64,000 nt of DNA, taken from contig NBBA01000016.1 of assembly GCA_002794785.1 (NCBI GenBank), forward strand, positions 806,001 to 870,000. The letters are read 5' to 3'. Below are positions 45,001 through 55,129 of the stretch, piece by piece. The DNA comes from Coniferiporia sulphurascens (Eukaryota > Basidiomycota > Agaricomycetes > Hymenochaetales > Hymenochaetaceae). The stretch's first letter is position 1; each line of letters begins with the position of its first letter. Both the position numbers and the translations under genes were made by a program. Below the pieces are notes generated by a model. It worked only from the letters and a program-made list of their open reading frames with translations, had not been told where the DNA came from and did no database searches.

Positions 45001-46937
45001 ACGATTTAAAAGAATTCGGCCAATACTGCATCATACGACAAGAAAATGTTAACAAATTACAACCAAAAGGAATCTATGCACAATGGCTAGGATTTGACGA
45101 AGAAAGTAAAGGTCATAGAACCTATCATAACAGAAAAGTTACAATCGAACGAAATTTACAATTTTTAGATTCTCCTCCATCTAAAATTGAAGGGGAGAAT
45201 ATTACAGAAAAACATAACGAACAAATTCAAGAATTAACAAAAGAAAGACCAAAACAAACAAATAAACCAACAAAACGATCACTAGGTCTTAACTTTGACG
45301 AACAAAATACAGTCACTTATCTTACGGAATTCAATCAATTCAATACGGAATTAATAGGCGATCCTAATTCATATCAACAAGTGATCAATAGAATTGACGC
45401 AAATCAGTGGATCACGGCAATGAAAGAAGAAATAAAAACGTTAATCGAAAGATCTACATGGAAAATCATTGATCCACCAAAAGAAGCAAATATAATCGGA
45501 ACAAGATTTGTTTATAAAACAAAAAGATTAGCAAATGGAGATATTGAACGTTACAAAGCAAGATTAGTAGTACAAGGGTTTGCCCAAAAAGAAGGCATAG
45601 ATTACTACTCAAACGATACATTCACTCCAGTGGCAAGATTAGCCACAGTAAGAACTATATTAAGTTGGAGCGCAACAAATAATTATGAAATTCACCAAAT
45701 TGATATAAAATCAGCTTACCTATATGGTGAATTAGAAAAAGATGAAAACATATACATAAAACCACCACCAGGAAATCTAATTGAAATAAAACCTGGGCAA
45801 GTTTTAAAATTAAACAAAGCCTTATATGGATTAAAGCAAGCAGGCAGACAATGGTATAAAAAAATATCAGAAATATTAATGGGAATCGGACTAACACGAG
45901 CAGTCCAAGACAACGCAGTATTCCTAAGAAAAGTAAAAGGAAAAACAATTCTAATACTTTTCATACATGTTGACAACATAACGATATGCGGCTTAAATTT
46001 ATCAATAATAAAAGCCTTTAAAAATGAAATAGGAAAATATGTAAAATTCACTGATGGAAACGACATACATTGGTTACTCGGCATTGAAATCGAAAGAAAC
46101 CGAGATGAAAGAATAATAAAATTAAGACAAAAACATTATATTGATAACATTATAGAAAAATATAAATTAAAAGACGCTGCAACGGTACGAACACCAATGA
46201 CACCTGGTCAAGTGTTAAAATCACTTGAAAATCCAACTAATGAAGAATTAAACTTCATGAATCAAATACCTTATATGAACATGGTTGGAGCATTACGATA
46301 TGCAGCAGATTGTACGAGACCTGATATATCATTCGCTACAGGTCAATTTGCTAGGCACTTAAATAAACCTAGTATCGAACATTACAATGCAGTAAAACAC
46401 TGTTTTAAATATTTGAAAGGAACGAATGACTATTGGTTAATACTCGGAGGAAAGGAACCAATCGAGTTAATTGGATATACAGATGCTGATGGAATGACAC
46501 AAGAAGGCCACAAAGCCATATCAGGATATATATTCCAAATAGGAAATGCAACGACATCCTGGTCTAGTAAAAAACAAGAACTAGTGTCATTATCAGTATG
46601 CGAAGCTGAATTACAAGCTTTAACTCATGGAGTAAAAGAAGCTATATGGCTAAGAAGACTGGTTGAAGAGGTACTGCAGACCTTGGACACACCGACGAAA
46701 ATATTATGTGATAATCAAGCAGCCATAACTATAGTAAATTCAACAGAACAAAAATATATGCAATGAACAAAACATATTGACATAAGAAAAGATTTTTTAC
46801 GAGATTATATTGAAAATGAAACCATATCAGTTTCATATATTCCAACTGGACAGCAAAAGGCTGATATTATGATGAAAGCACTAACGATCAAATTAATCAA
46901 ACGTTTTACAAGTCTACTCCGCCTAGTAAAAGTTTGA
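42093..46937 (+). pseudogene. Copia gag-pol polyprotein with three TGA stops
   Basis: One frame runs from ATG at 42093 to TGA at 46935 (about 1,614 codons), broken only by TGA at 42324, 44823 and 46764. Domains in order: N-terminal gag with a SAP-like helix pair; acidic Lys/Glu-rich linker; gag core; RG-rich stretch; zinc knuckle CYNCNKLGHFSRDC; protease with DTGATIHLTP; integrase with the HHCC finger (HKKLGH...CTIC), DIWGPAS and SDNDTVF; reverse transcriptase (with IDIKSAYLYGELEKDENIYI); RNase H (TDADGMTQEGHKAISGYIF). Two stops fall where relatives have Arg (NGVAE*SH and MQ*TKHIDI), fitting CGA to TGA. The Y-V-D-D catalytic box reads HVDN. Not functional by itself. Confidence 0.92.
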
Positions 46938-46944
46938 AGGGGAG
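46937..46944 (+). other. Polypurine tract of the copia element
   Basis: AAGGGGAG directly precedes the 3' LTR, the position of the plus-strand primer site in LTR elements. It overlaps the last base of the gag-pol stop codon. Confidence 0.75.
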
Positions 46945-47206
46945 TATTAAATAAATAAATATAATGAACAATATAAATATAGTACATGGTCATATGAACA
47001 ACCACCTTACTAAGTGAATGATAACGCAACGATAACGCCATACAATATAGGAGCTAGATAGTTATAGTAGTACTAGCCCACGGAACGTGTATATAAGGGG
47101 AGCTGGTCTCACCCTAGAAATACATCGGTTTACGCTGATAACCCACCTTTGCCTCAACTTCACCACTGCACCTCATTGTCTACCACAATGTGCATAGATT
47201 TTAAGA
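46945..47206 (+). repeat. 3' LTR of the copia element
   Basis: 262 bp, same length as the 5' LTR, no gaps, 11 transitions. Its minus strand now supplies the last codons and stop of P450 copy 1. Confidence 0.92.
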
Positions 47207-49577
47207 CTTTTAATGGAAGCCGAGGCATCCCATCCTTTGTACCCTCAGCAATTGGGGTCCCAAAAAACTTCATCTCCCAGAAGATGTTTGGGCCAGGCTC
47301 AAAAATGAAGGTCTCAAGAAGGACGGATAGGACCATTTCTGCAACGATAGAGGTAAATGCAGGCCGCTATGTTACAATCTGACAGGTTGACTTACTCATT
47401 TCCATCTCCGCGAATTTGAACCCACTGCAAAGGCAAAGCTCAATAATCTGAGTGTTCGAGTCAGCCCAGTGAAACTGCTTACATGCATGCTCTCCTTCCA
47501 GCAAGGAACGTCATCCTGCAGTATCAATTAAGGAGCAGCGCATATCAATCAGCATAGACTCATTAACTCTTTGACTACCCGACTGAGGTAACTTACATTT
47601 GATGATAAACACCAGGCAGGTGTGCATCCGCAACACTTTCCGGCAGTGGCTTGAGCCAGCGATCCGGCTTCCACTCTTCCGCGTCATCACCCCAAATCTC
47701 CGTGCTGAGGTTCGCACCCAGTATGGACACCATAATTCCAGTATTCTTTGGAACCAGAATCTCTTTGATTTCCGTTTCCCCGTCGACTGATTTTATGGGC
47801 CACTTGAGAGGAACGACGGTATCCTTAAGCGCCCTTTAATACGATTAAAATATGTGCACGAAGACAAGTCTAAAAGGCAGACGTACACACGCGGGACGTG
47901 GGAAGTGGGAGGATATACGCGCATGGTCTCGCGGCAGACGGCATCGAGATAGGGCAATGCCTGGAGAGTGTCGTAGTCGAGATCACCATATGCCTTGCGC
48001 GCCGCTGTCACTTCCTCCCGGAGCTTCACCTGCACGTCCGGGTTGAGGGACAGAAGATGAAGAATACGGCTAATTGCACTTGTCGTTGTGTCGTGTCCAG
48101 CAAGAATAAAAATACTAACAAGTCGGACAAAAACTGATCTAAATGATGGGATACCGTGAGGACGAGCCGTGTACGCACTTCATGTGTCCAAGGAGCTCTG
48201 ATTCGGGCAGGTCAGCCTCTGTATTGGCTTTAACTGTAAAAGTTTCGAATTCGGGTATAAATAAAGTGCGAGGCGGAGTAAATACATACGTAGAATGCTC
48301 ATGATATCCTTTCCCCTGCCAACCTGGGCAAAGGCCGCTTCATCGCCCCTCTTCATAGCCTCCCGCTTTTCACGTAGAATACTGCGCGAAGAGTTCTCCA
48401 GAATATCGGAGACTTCTCGCATTTCTTTGATTGGCTTAAACGGTATGAAGTCCAGAACGCGTCTCCTGAATTGCGGAGAGCCCAGCTTGACTACTAAAGG
48501 AGAGAGCTCATGCACGAAGAAAAGCCTAAAGAGAAAGGGGCTGCCAAAAATAACGAATGCGTGGGTTCAGGTCAGTGCTTCAACGCGCAACGAGCCCGGG
48601 AAAGTACGGGGCTACACCATGATACAGGAAGTAGGCTCACAAGAACATCTTAAGTGCATCGCTATACGCGTTCGTCTTCTCCTTATCAAGCGCCGAAAAC
48701 GAGTAGCCGAGCCCTCCTTGTCCAATATATTCAAGTGCGCCACGAGAAACCCATGACATGACATCGATATGCTCCTTGCCGCCGCAGGCTTGAACATCGT
48801 GCGAGAGGCCATCTCGCAACTAAATGGAAAGACTTTAGTCAGGCTTGGCGCGGCCTTATTAAAGGGCTCATTAGTTACTCGCCTGGTGGACTATGGGATA
48901 CAACACTGGCAGCATATCGCGCATTTGCTTTGTAGAGAAAACGGGGTTGAGCATCTTGCGTTGTTTCTTATGCTCCTCGCCTGTTGGGTAACTTTATTCA
49001 TTTTATCCGCATGCTCTCTTTGAGAGATACTCACCAGCGGTTGTAACAAGATTTTTTCCCATAATTAACTTATTCGTTCTGAGGTAGAAGCAATATTAGT
49101 AGGATGTCGGATCTCTAGGAAGTGGTCAAGTTCGGACTTACTCCAAATCCGAATTCGGTGTCTCGAAGCTGTATTGATCTTTTACGAGAATACTTTGCAA
49201 AGCAAGCGGATCAAATACGTGGAGGTAATCGCTCTTATAAAATGTCAGTATTTGTTTTCCAGAAAGTGGACGTTTATAACTTACTCCGAATAAGCCTTTG
49301 AATTTTGCGACACCGCCATACTTCTTCCTGAGCTCCCGGTGAAAGGCCCAGCCATTCTCATTAAAGAGTTGTCCAAGATTGCCTGTGAGACCCTGTGTGA
49401 AAAACAACTTCAAGAAACGACGGGGAGGTGGAAGTGTATCGTACCCGTAAACCATGAGGGACTGGGTGGACCGGGAATGAAACGCAGGGGAGACTTCACG
49501 GTGAGAGCACGCACCCCGCGCCAAAGCGCGTATGTGAGCAGGAGAGCCGCGAGAGATTTTCCAAGAAAGCTGTCCAT
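47160..49577 (-). CDS. Cytochrome P450, copy 1, C-terminus replaced by LTR sequence
   Basis: Thirteen exons: 49577-49445, 49382-49285, 49233-49142, 49078-49035, 48980-48883, 48819-48641, 48525-48290, 48233-48179, 48114-47887, 47833-47597, 47515-47483, 47424-47396, 47338-47160, giving 546 aa as it stands. An N-terminal membrane anchor (FLGKSLAALLLTYALWRG) precedes the proline-rich hinge FIPGPPSPSW. The I-helix has AGHDTTTSA, the K-helix ETMR, the PERF region PDRW. The haem loop, FLAGRRACIG, is complete with its cysteine and spans intron 11. Intron 5 begins with GC (CAG|gcgagt). After LPLK the frame enters the copia LTR and reads VLKSMHIVVDNEVQW then stop, instead of VSLVKN. The ER-bound monooxygenase may still fold, as the change follows all known motifs; its mRNA, however, now lacks its own terminator. 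Confidence 0.88.
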
Positions 49578-50900
49578 GGTCTGGGAAGTCGGATATGTAG
49601 ATAGCTTTTGTCCTCTACTCTTAGACGTCTTTTATAGACGATCTTATTTCAAAATGATTTTCCGAAAAAACAAGTCGACGACAGACCAGACACCGAGGGC
49701 AGTCGTTCAGGAATGAGAAAGAACAAACAGGCCGTTTCATCAGCAAATCGGAAAGTAAAACGCGTTTGAAAGAAGAAAGCGCTGCAGTGAGTCGAGAGAC
49801 TCCGGAGAAAGTGTGCTGCAGCAAGCAGAGCAGAGGGCACTCGGAGCCGGGCAATGACCCGGTCCCGCCGGACTCAGTCACCGCCAGTGGCGCATATTGT
49901 CTTCATGAGTCACCGGGAGTACATAGAATGCGAGTGTGTGCCATTTGGGGAGTAAACGAAATCTATTAGCTTTGACTCGGACTCGGATGCGAAAAGTTAC
50001 TTTTTTAGTTGAGCTCACATTATGTAATGTTCCGAAGCGTGATTCGTATGCAAACATTGAAATTCGAAGACGTTGTCATTGACTGGACCATGACTCGTTA
50101 CCCATAAATATAGGCTAACCCATCAGTATAAATAGTAGGAGAAATAGAGCTGGGGAACTCAGTTGAGTCCTTTTGTAATAAAGAATGATGCTCAGTCCGG
50201 AGTCCACGATAAGAATGGGACTCATTTATTCAGAACTACCTATACGAATGTTGCTACTCCTAATCAGATATAAAGCATATATAAGAGACTATAAAATGCT
50301 CACCTCATTCCACTGTAAGAAGAATAGGACTGAGGTGCATGAAATTTTACATCAGACTATATGCGCTGTCCTAAACAGGAACGCGCTTACTAAATCCCCG
50401 TTTATGTCATATACTGCTAACTTAGGATGCCCTCAAGTTCTAATCCTGAGTCGATCATCACTGGAGACCTCTGTCTCTTACTATCATGGTGAAGCCTACA
50501 GCATGTCATCAAATGGCTTGATTATTCGGATCCTCGCCACCCTTGGTACGTATCGGATCGGACTTTCAGGTGCGAGCGGGAATGGGTCAGATACATGACT
50601 CGTCACTGCATATTGAACCGGAGAAAGGTCATTCGGAACGGGACAGTTGTGACACAGCTCATCTTGAATTTGCAGAAGTTCAAAATGAAAAACCTAGCCG
50701 AACGTCTGCCAGTATCCAAGCGTATTGCGGAAAACCTCTGATGGTAATTCTCAACTTCTAGACAACAACTACGGGGTATTAAAATTAGTGCATGATTGCG
50801 ACAAAGCTTCCACATTCCGAAAGGGCCTTCAGTAATCCTGACGCGTAGCCAAAAAAAGTTCGTTCAATTTCGCCTTCATCTCAAATTCTGCCCCACCCAG
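49578..50900. other. Spacer between the two P450 genes
   Basis: Contains the promoter of P450 copy 1 and the 3' flank of copy 2. The open frames at 50185-50598 and 50543-50761 show no recognisable protein. Confidence 0.4.
49730..49745 (-). promoter_or_regulatory. Shared upstream element of P450 copy 1
   Basis: On the minus strand TGCTGATGAAACGGCC lies about 155-170 bp before the start codon. The identical 16 bases occur about 145-160 bp before P450 copy 2 (53468-53483). Surrounding DNA is poorly conserved, so the block may be a regulator site retained in both promoters. Confidence 0.5.
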
Positions 50901-53323
50901 TCAATTCCTGACGAGTGAGACCTTCAAGGGGAGCCGGGGCATCCCATCCTTTGTGCCATTGACGATGGGCGCATGAACAAAGCTGAACTCCCAGAAGACG
51001 TCTTCATCAAGCTCGAAAATGAATGCCTCGAGAAGAATGGATAAAACCATTTCTGGTAAGAACGCGTTAATAACAGTTTTACGGTGGCAGTCACAGGTAG
51101 ACTTACTCATCTCCATTTCGGAAAATTTGAATCCGCTAAAAATGCACGGATAAGAGACTTCACTTACGCAATTATCCTCGAAGCTTATACTTACATGCAT
51201 GCTCTTCCCCCGCCAATGAATGTCATCCTGAGGTGTCAATGAGGGTAGTGGTGCGACTCGATCAGCACGGGCACTTAACCCAAATGGGCGAACACACGAC
51301 GTACATTTGTGAGTAAACACCGGGAAGATGCGCTTCAGAAACACTTTCCGGCAGGGGCTTCAGCCAACGCTCTGGCTTCCACTCTTCTGCATCGTCACCC
51401 CAAATTTTCGTGCTCAAGTTCGCGCCCAGAACGGAGGTTATGATACCCGTGTCTTTCGGGACCATAATCTCTCTAATCTCCGTTTTCCCGTCAACCGCTT
51501 TGATGGGCCACCTGAGAGGGACAACGATGTCACTGGTTGCCCTGCTCGCGAAGCATAAGTAAGTTTCACGCGGGAAGAACTTGAAAGAATACGAAAACGG
51601 ATAGCACGTACACACGCTCAACTACCGGGGAAGGAGGGTATACGCGCATAGTTTCGCGGCAGACCACGTCGAGGTAGGGCAGCGCCTGCAGTGTATCGTA
51701 ATCAAGGTCACCGTGCTCTTTGCATGCCGCCGTCACTTCCTCCCGTAGCTTCGATTGCACGTCCGGGTTGAGGGACAGAAGGTGAAGAATGCGACATATC
51801 GCACTCGATGTCGTATCCTGCCCCGCAAAGACGAACGTGCTATTACAGAGTAGAAACATTAGGCTCGAAAAGCTTGAATCCTGCGATGGCTATGCACGCA
51901 CCTCATGTGTCCAATTAATTCTGACTCGGATAAATCTGCCTCGTTATTTGCCCTAACTACGAGAATTGTAAGCACGATATCAGCAGCCAGCCTGAGATAA
52001 ATTACATACGCAAAATGCTCATAATGTCCTTTCCCCCGCCAACCTGCTCAAGGACTGCTTCATCTCCCTTCTTGATAGCCTCTTTCTTTTCGTGTAGGAT
52101 TGCCCGCGAAGAGTTCTCCAGGGTGTCGACGACTTTCTGCATGTCCTTCATCGGTCCGGGCGGGAAAAAATCCAAAACACGCCTCCGGAACTGAGGAGAG
52201 CCGATCTTGGTTAAATAAGGTGACATCCTCTGGACAAAAGCAAGCTTGAAAAGCAGGGGCCTACTCGGATTAGGGAGCGGGAAACATTGAAGTGAAATCG
52301 TTATTCGTGTCAGCCAATGCGTTCCCGAAGGAAGTAGAGGGGGGAAAGGAATGGCGGGAGGAAATGGACTCACATAAACATCTTGATTGCTTCGTTATGC
52401 GGGTTTGCTTTGTTCATGTCCAGAGCAGAAAATGAATGGCCAAGTCCCCCCTGGCCGATATATTCCAGTGCAGCTCGGGAAACCCATGCCATGACATCGA
52501 TATTTCTCCCACCATCGCGTATATTCTGAGCAATACCATCTCGGAGCTTTTGAGAATGCCCCAGTCAATGTAGGTAGACGTCATTTTCGTGGTAATGAAT
52601 GTGGTACTGGCATGGTACTTGCCTGGTGAGCTATGGGATATAACACTGGGAGCATATCACGCATGTGTTTCGAAGAGAAGACGGGGTTGAGCATCTTTCG
52701 TTGTCTCTTGTGCTCGTTGCCTACACATCGGACAATTTAGATAAATTTCTTCCATCACTTCATTGAGAAAATACTTGCCCATGGTGGCTAGGAGGCCTTT
52801 ACCCAAGGTTAATCCGATTGTGCTGAATGAAAAGGGCTGGTATAAGCGCTAGAATGCTAAAACTAGATCAACTTCGGCTCACGCTGTAAAAACCTTCGTC
52901 TCTTCAAAGACATACTGATCTTTGACGAAAATATTGTGCAGAGCCAGCGGGTCCCAGATGTAGAGATACTCGCTCTTATTGAGATGGTCAGCATTTCTCT
53001 GATGATAGAAGAAAAGCGGGTCGAGACTAACTCCGAGAATACCCTTCACTCTTGCGACATTACCATATTTCTCTCTAAGCTCACGGTGGAAGCCCCATGC
53101 ATTCTTGTTGAAGATTTGCCCAAAATTGCCTTATTAAAAAGCATCCGTAAGACATGTGTTAATGATGGACAGCAAGATTAGTACCTGCAAGCCACGAAGG
53201 GTTTGGCGGGCCAGGAATATTGGACAACGGGGTTTTTGCAAGAAGAGCATGTACCGTGCGCAAGAACACGTACGTGACGATTAACGCAGCGAGTATTTGA
53301 ACTTGCACCGAAGAGATATCCAT
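50901..53323 (-). CDS. Cytochrome P450, copy 2
   Basis: Thirteen exons with the same plan as copy 1: 53323-53185, 53129-53032, 52974-52883, 52822-52779, 52720-52623, 52546-52374, 52260-52010, 51956-51902, 51839-51612, 51541-51305, 51227-51195, 51135-51107, 51052-50901, giving 542 aa. The N-terminal anchor (VQILAALIVTYVFLRTVHAL) is followed by NIPGPPNPSW. Motifs: I-helix FAGQDTTSSA, K-helix ETMR, PERW, and haem loop FIGGGRACIG, split by intron 11. Introns 4 and 5 start with GC (ATGG|gcaagt and CAG|gcaagt); the second is also GC in copy 1. It ends VSLVRN. All motifs are intact. It is a tandem duplicate of copy 1, head to tail. An ER-anchored monooxygenase; substrate unknown. Secondary metabolism or xenobiotic oxidation is likely from the neighbourhood. 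Confidence 0.9.
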
Positions 53324-53467
53324 CGAGCGAGAAGCAGGTCTGTGGGTATCTGAAAATTGTCAGGGGACTTAAATACGGGCATTTTACTATCGAAATAAAT
53401 AACTTCCAAGCTATGTTGTTGAGCGACGTACGTCGGACACAGGTGCAGCGATGAGAAATAAAACGCG

Positions 53468-53483
53468 GGCCGTTTCATCAGCA
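53468..53483 (-). promoter_or_regulatory. Shared upstream element of P450 copy 2
   Basis: TGCTGATGAAACGGCC on the minus strand, identical to 49730-49745 and at nearly the same distance from the start codon. Confidence 0.5.
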
Positions 53484-54558
53484 GTTTTGCGTGAATTCCA
53501 TGCCGTCAATGAGAAAAGAGCCGTAAGCCGGCGCAGACTTTAAACTTGAAGAAGACACAATAGAAGTAGCAGAAGCAACCTGTATAATTATAGAATAGCG
53601 AGGGTAGTGACCGATGAAAATGAAGCCGCCTCAGTGCGAGGGCTGGGTTCTTTACGGGCGTGCCTGGCTGACTTTCTTCGAAAGCGACTGGAATTGGGGC
53701 GAATCTGCCGTACTTCTTTACACGGCACGGGAAATGCCATTGGTGCCATTGAGGTGATTCTTGCGGTCGAGACACAGGCAAAAGACTTTAGATTTCTCTC
53801 TTCTACAAAGAGCGTTTCACATTTTCCATCCCTACGACATGCCTCAATCCATCAGACTGAATGTGTTCCCCGCGCCGTGTTTACGCCTTGACACGGAGAA
53901 CAAATCCGGATATGGTCGCTTCCTATACCTTATTGAAATTGTAAATTTGTCAACTAATTGTGATTCCCTAATGGCCGTCTTCTATATTCTGGATTCAGCA
54001 TGCCTCTATGTCCCAAAAGCAATACAGTTGATGGATAAGTAGGTACACTTTACTCAAAATGCGGTAAAAGGCCATAGCAAATCACAAATGTTTGATCATA
54101 TTTACAGTTTAGGAGGCAATTAGTGGCTGTGGCAAGGCAAGCCTGAAGACCGTTTACGTAAACCAATGATATCCTAGCGGCTCCTCCTTTGCAGTCGTAA
54201 CTACTGCCGATAGTCGTAGCATTTAGACTCTAGTCTCTAGTGCATCCAGCCATTTACAATCTGGATTTTCCCACCGATCTTTCAAAAAGGAGCTGTTGAT
54301 ATTCTCGATACCTTTAGGTAGAGAATTAGCTCGATCTCGCCCTGATTGTCGGTCCCCGCGGCATCACATGCCGAGCTGTGGCTGGCCCTAAACTTCTTTA
54401 TGTGTTCCCAGTCACAGCTTTTACGTTCCTTTTTTATAGAACATAAGCCGAATTAGTCATGTGGCCCACTGGCCCGGGAGCAGCCCAGATGAGACGGGCC
54501 GGATGCAAGTGTCCGATGCTCTGACTGCTAGTAGCACGCAACAACCCTCGGAAGTGTG

Positions 54559-54844
54559 TTACCAAATGCCATTATTGATGTTTGCATGCCTCTTGTTTCT
54601 GCTGGGTACTACATCCATCTTCGTTTTGTTGTGTTGAAAGATCAGGACGGCAAGAAGGTGCACGAAGCATCTGTGCAGCCCGCATATGAAGCGGCAGGGG
54701 CGATTCTTACCGTTCCTTAGCTCGCGCACAAGAAGGACTGCCTGGAAATATATAGCCAGTACTCACCCAAGGAGCTGATGTGATGCCCGAACCGCACGGC
54801 GTTACAATCAAACCCTATCTTCACGAACTTGCGGTCCATGATAT
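54559..54844 (+). pseudogene. Unidentified decayed coding fragment
   Basis: One frame reads LPNAIIDVCMPLVSAGYYIH, then LRFVVLKDQDGKKVHEASVQ and PAYEAAGAILTVP, followed by a TAG stop. It continues LAHKKDCLEIYSQYSPKEL, a second stop, and a short tail. The composition is protein-like on both sides of the stops, so this looks like a dead gene piece. I do not recognise the family. A frame one base off reads a hydrophobic segment (MPLLMFACLLFLLG), so an alternative reading cannot be excluded. Confidence 0.35.
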
Positions 54845-55129
54845 GAAAAACTCAATCCAAGTACTAAGCCCTGCCAGTGCAGCTGGCCCTATCATTATTG
54901 TTCCCATCACGAACTAAAAGTAATATTTCCGTTTACGGACGGAATCTCTTTCCAGTCACGTGCGATATTGAAACTTGTTTTCGACCACGCGACTTCAAAT
55001 GGTGGCAATTCAAATCCTCGCCATTACTCTATGGAACCCCTTGAAAAACTCCACGATTTGAACGTGTTTAAAATAAACATGGCTGAAGAGAAATATAGAG
55101 GGACTCTAATTGATATCTAGGGCTGTTGT

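Larger units (their letters stand above)
41762..47206 (+). mobile_element. Ty1/copia LTR retrotransposon, inactive copy (5,445 bp)
   Basis: Two 262-bp LTRs flank one long gag-pol frame with the copia domain order (gag, protease, integrase, reverse transcriptase, RNase H). Target-site duplication CTTTT. A primer-binding site and a purine tract (AAGGGGAG) stand at the expected places. LTRs differ at 11 of 262 positions (95.8% identity), so the insertion is not brand new. The coding part is strongly AT-rich, unlike the host genes. The copy is dead: three in-frame TGA stops and an altered reverse-transcriptase catalytic motif. It sits inside the 3' end of P450 copy 1 in the opposite orientation. 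Confidence 0.93.
53324..55129. other. Intergenic region with a decayed gene
   Basis: Promoter of P450 copy 2, then unrecognised DNA. The open frames at 53506-53781 (-) and 53607-53891 (+) are mutually antisense with no motif. The fragment at 54559-54844 is listed separately. Confidence 0.4.

Noticed and set aside
42387..46766. Reading the copia coding region as separate gag and pol genes
   Set aside because: All pieces share one frame and are separated only by single TGA codons, so it is one interrupted polyprotein.
41762..47206. Classical RIP as the cause of the transitions
   Set aside because: The changes concentrate at CpG rather than at CpA, the main target of Neurospora-type RIP, so CpG deamination is the better reading.
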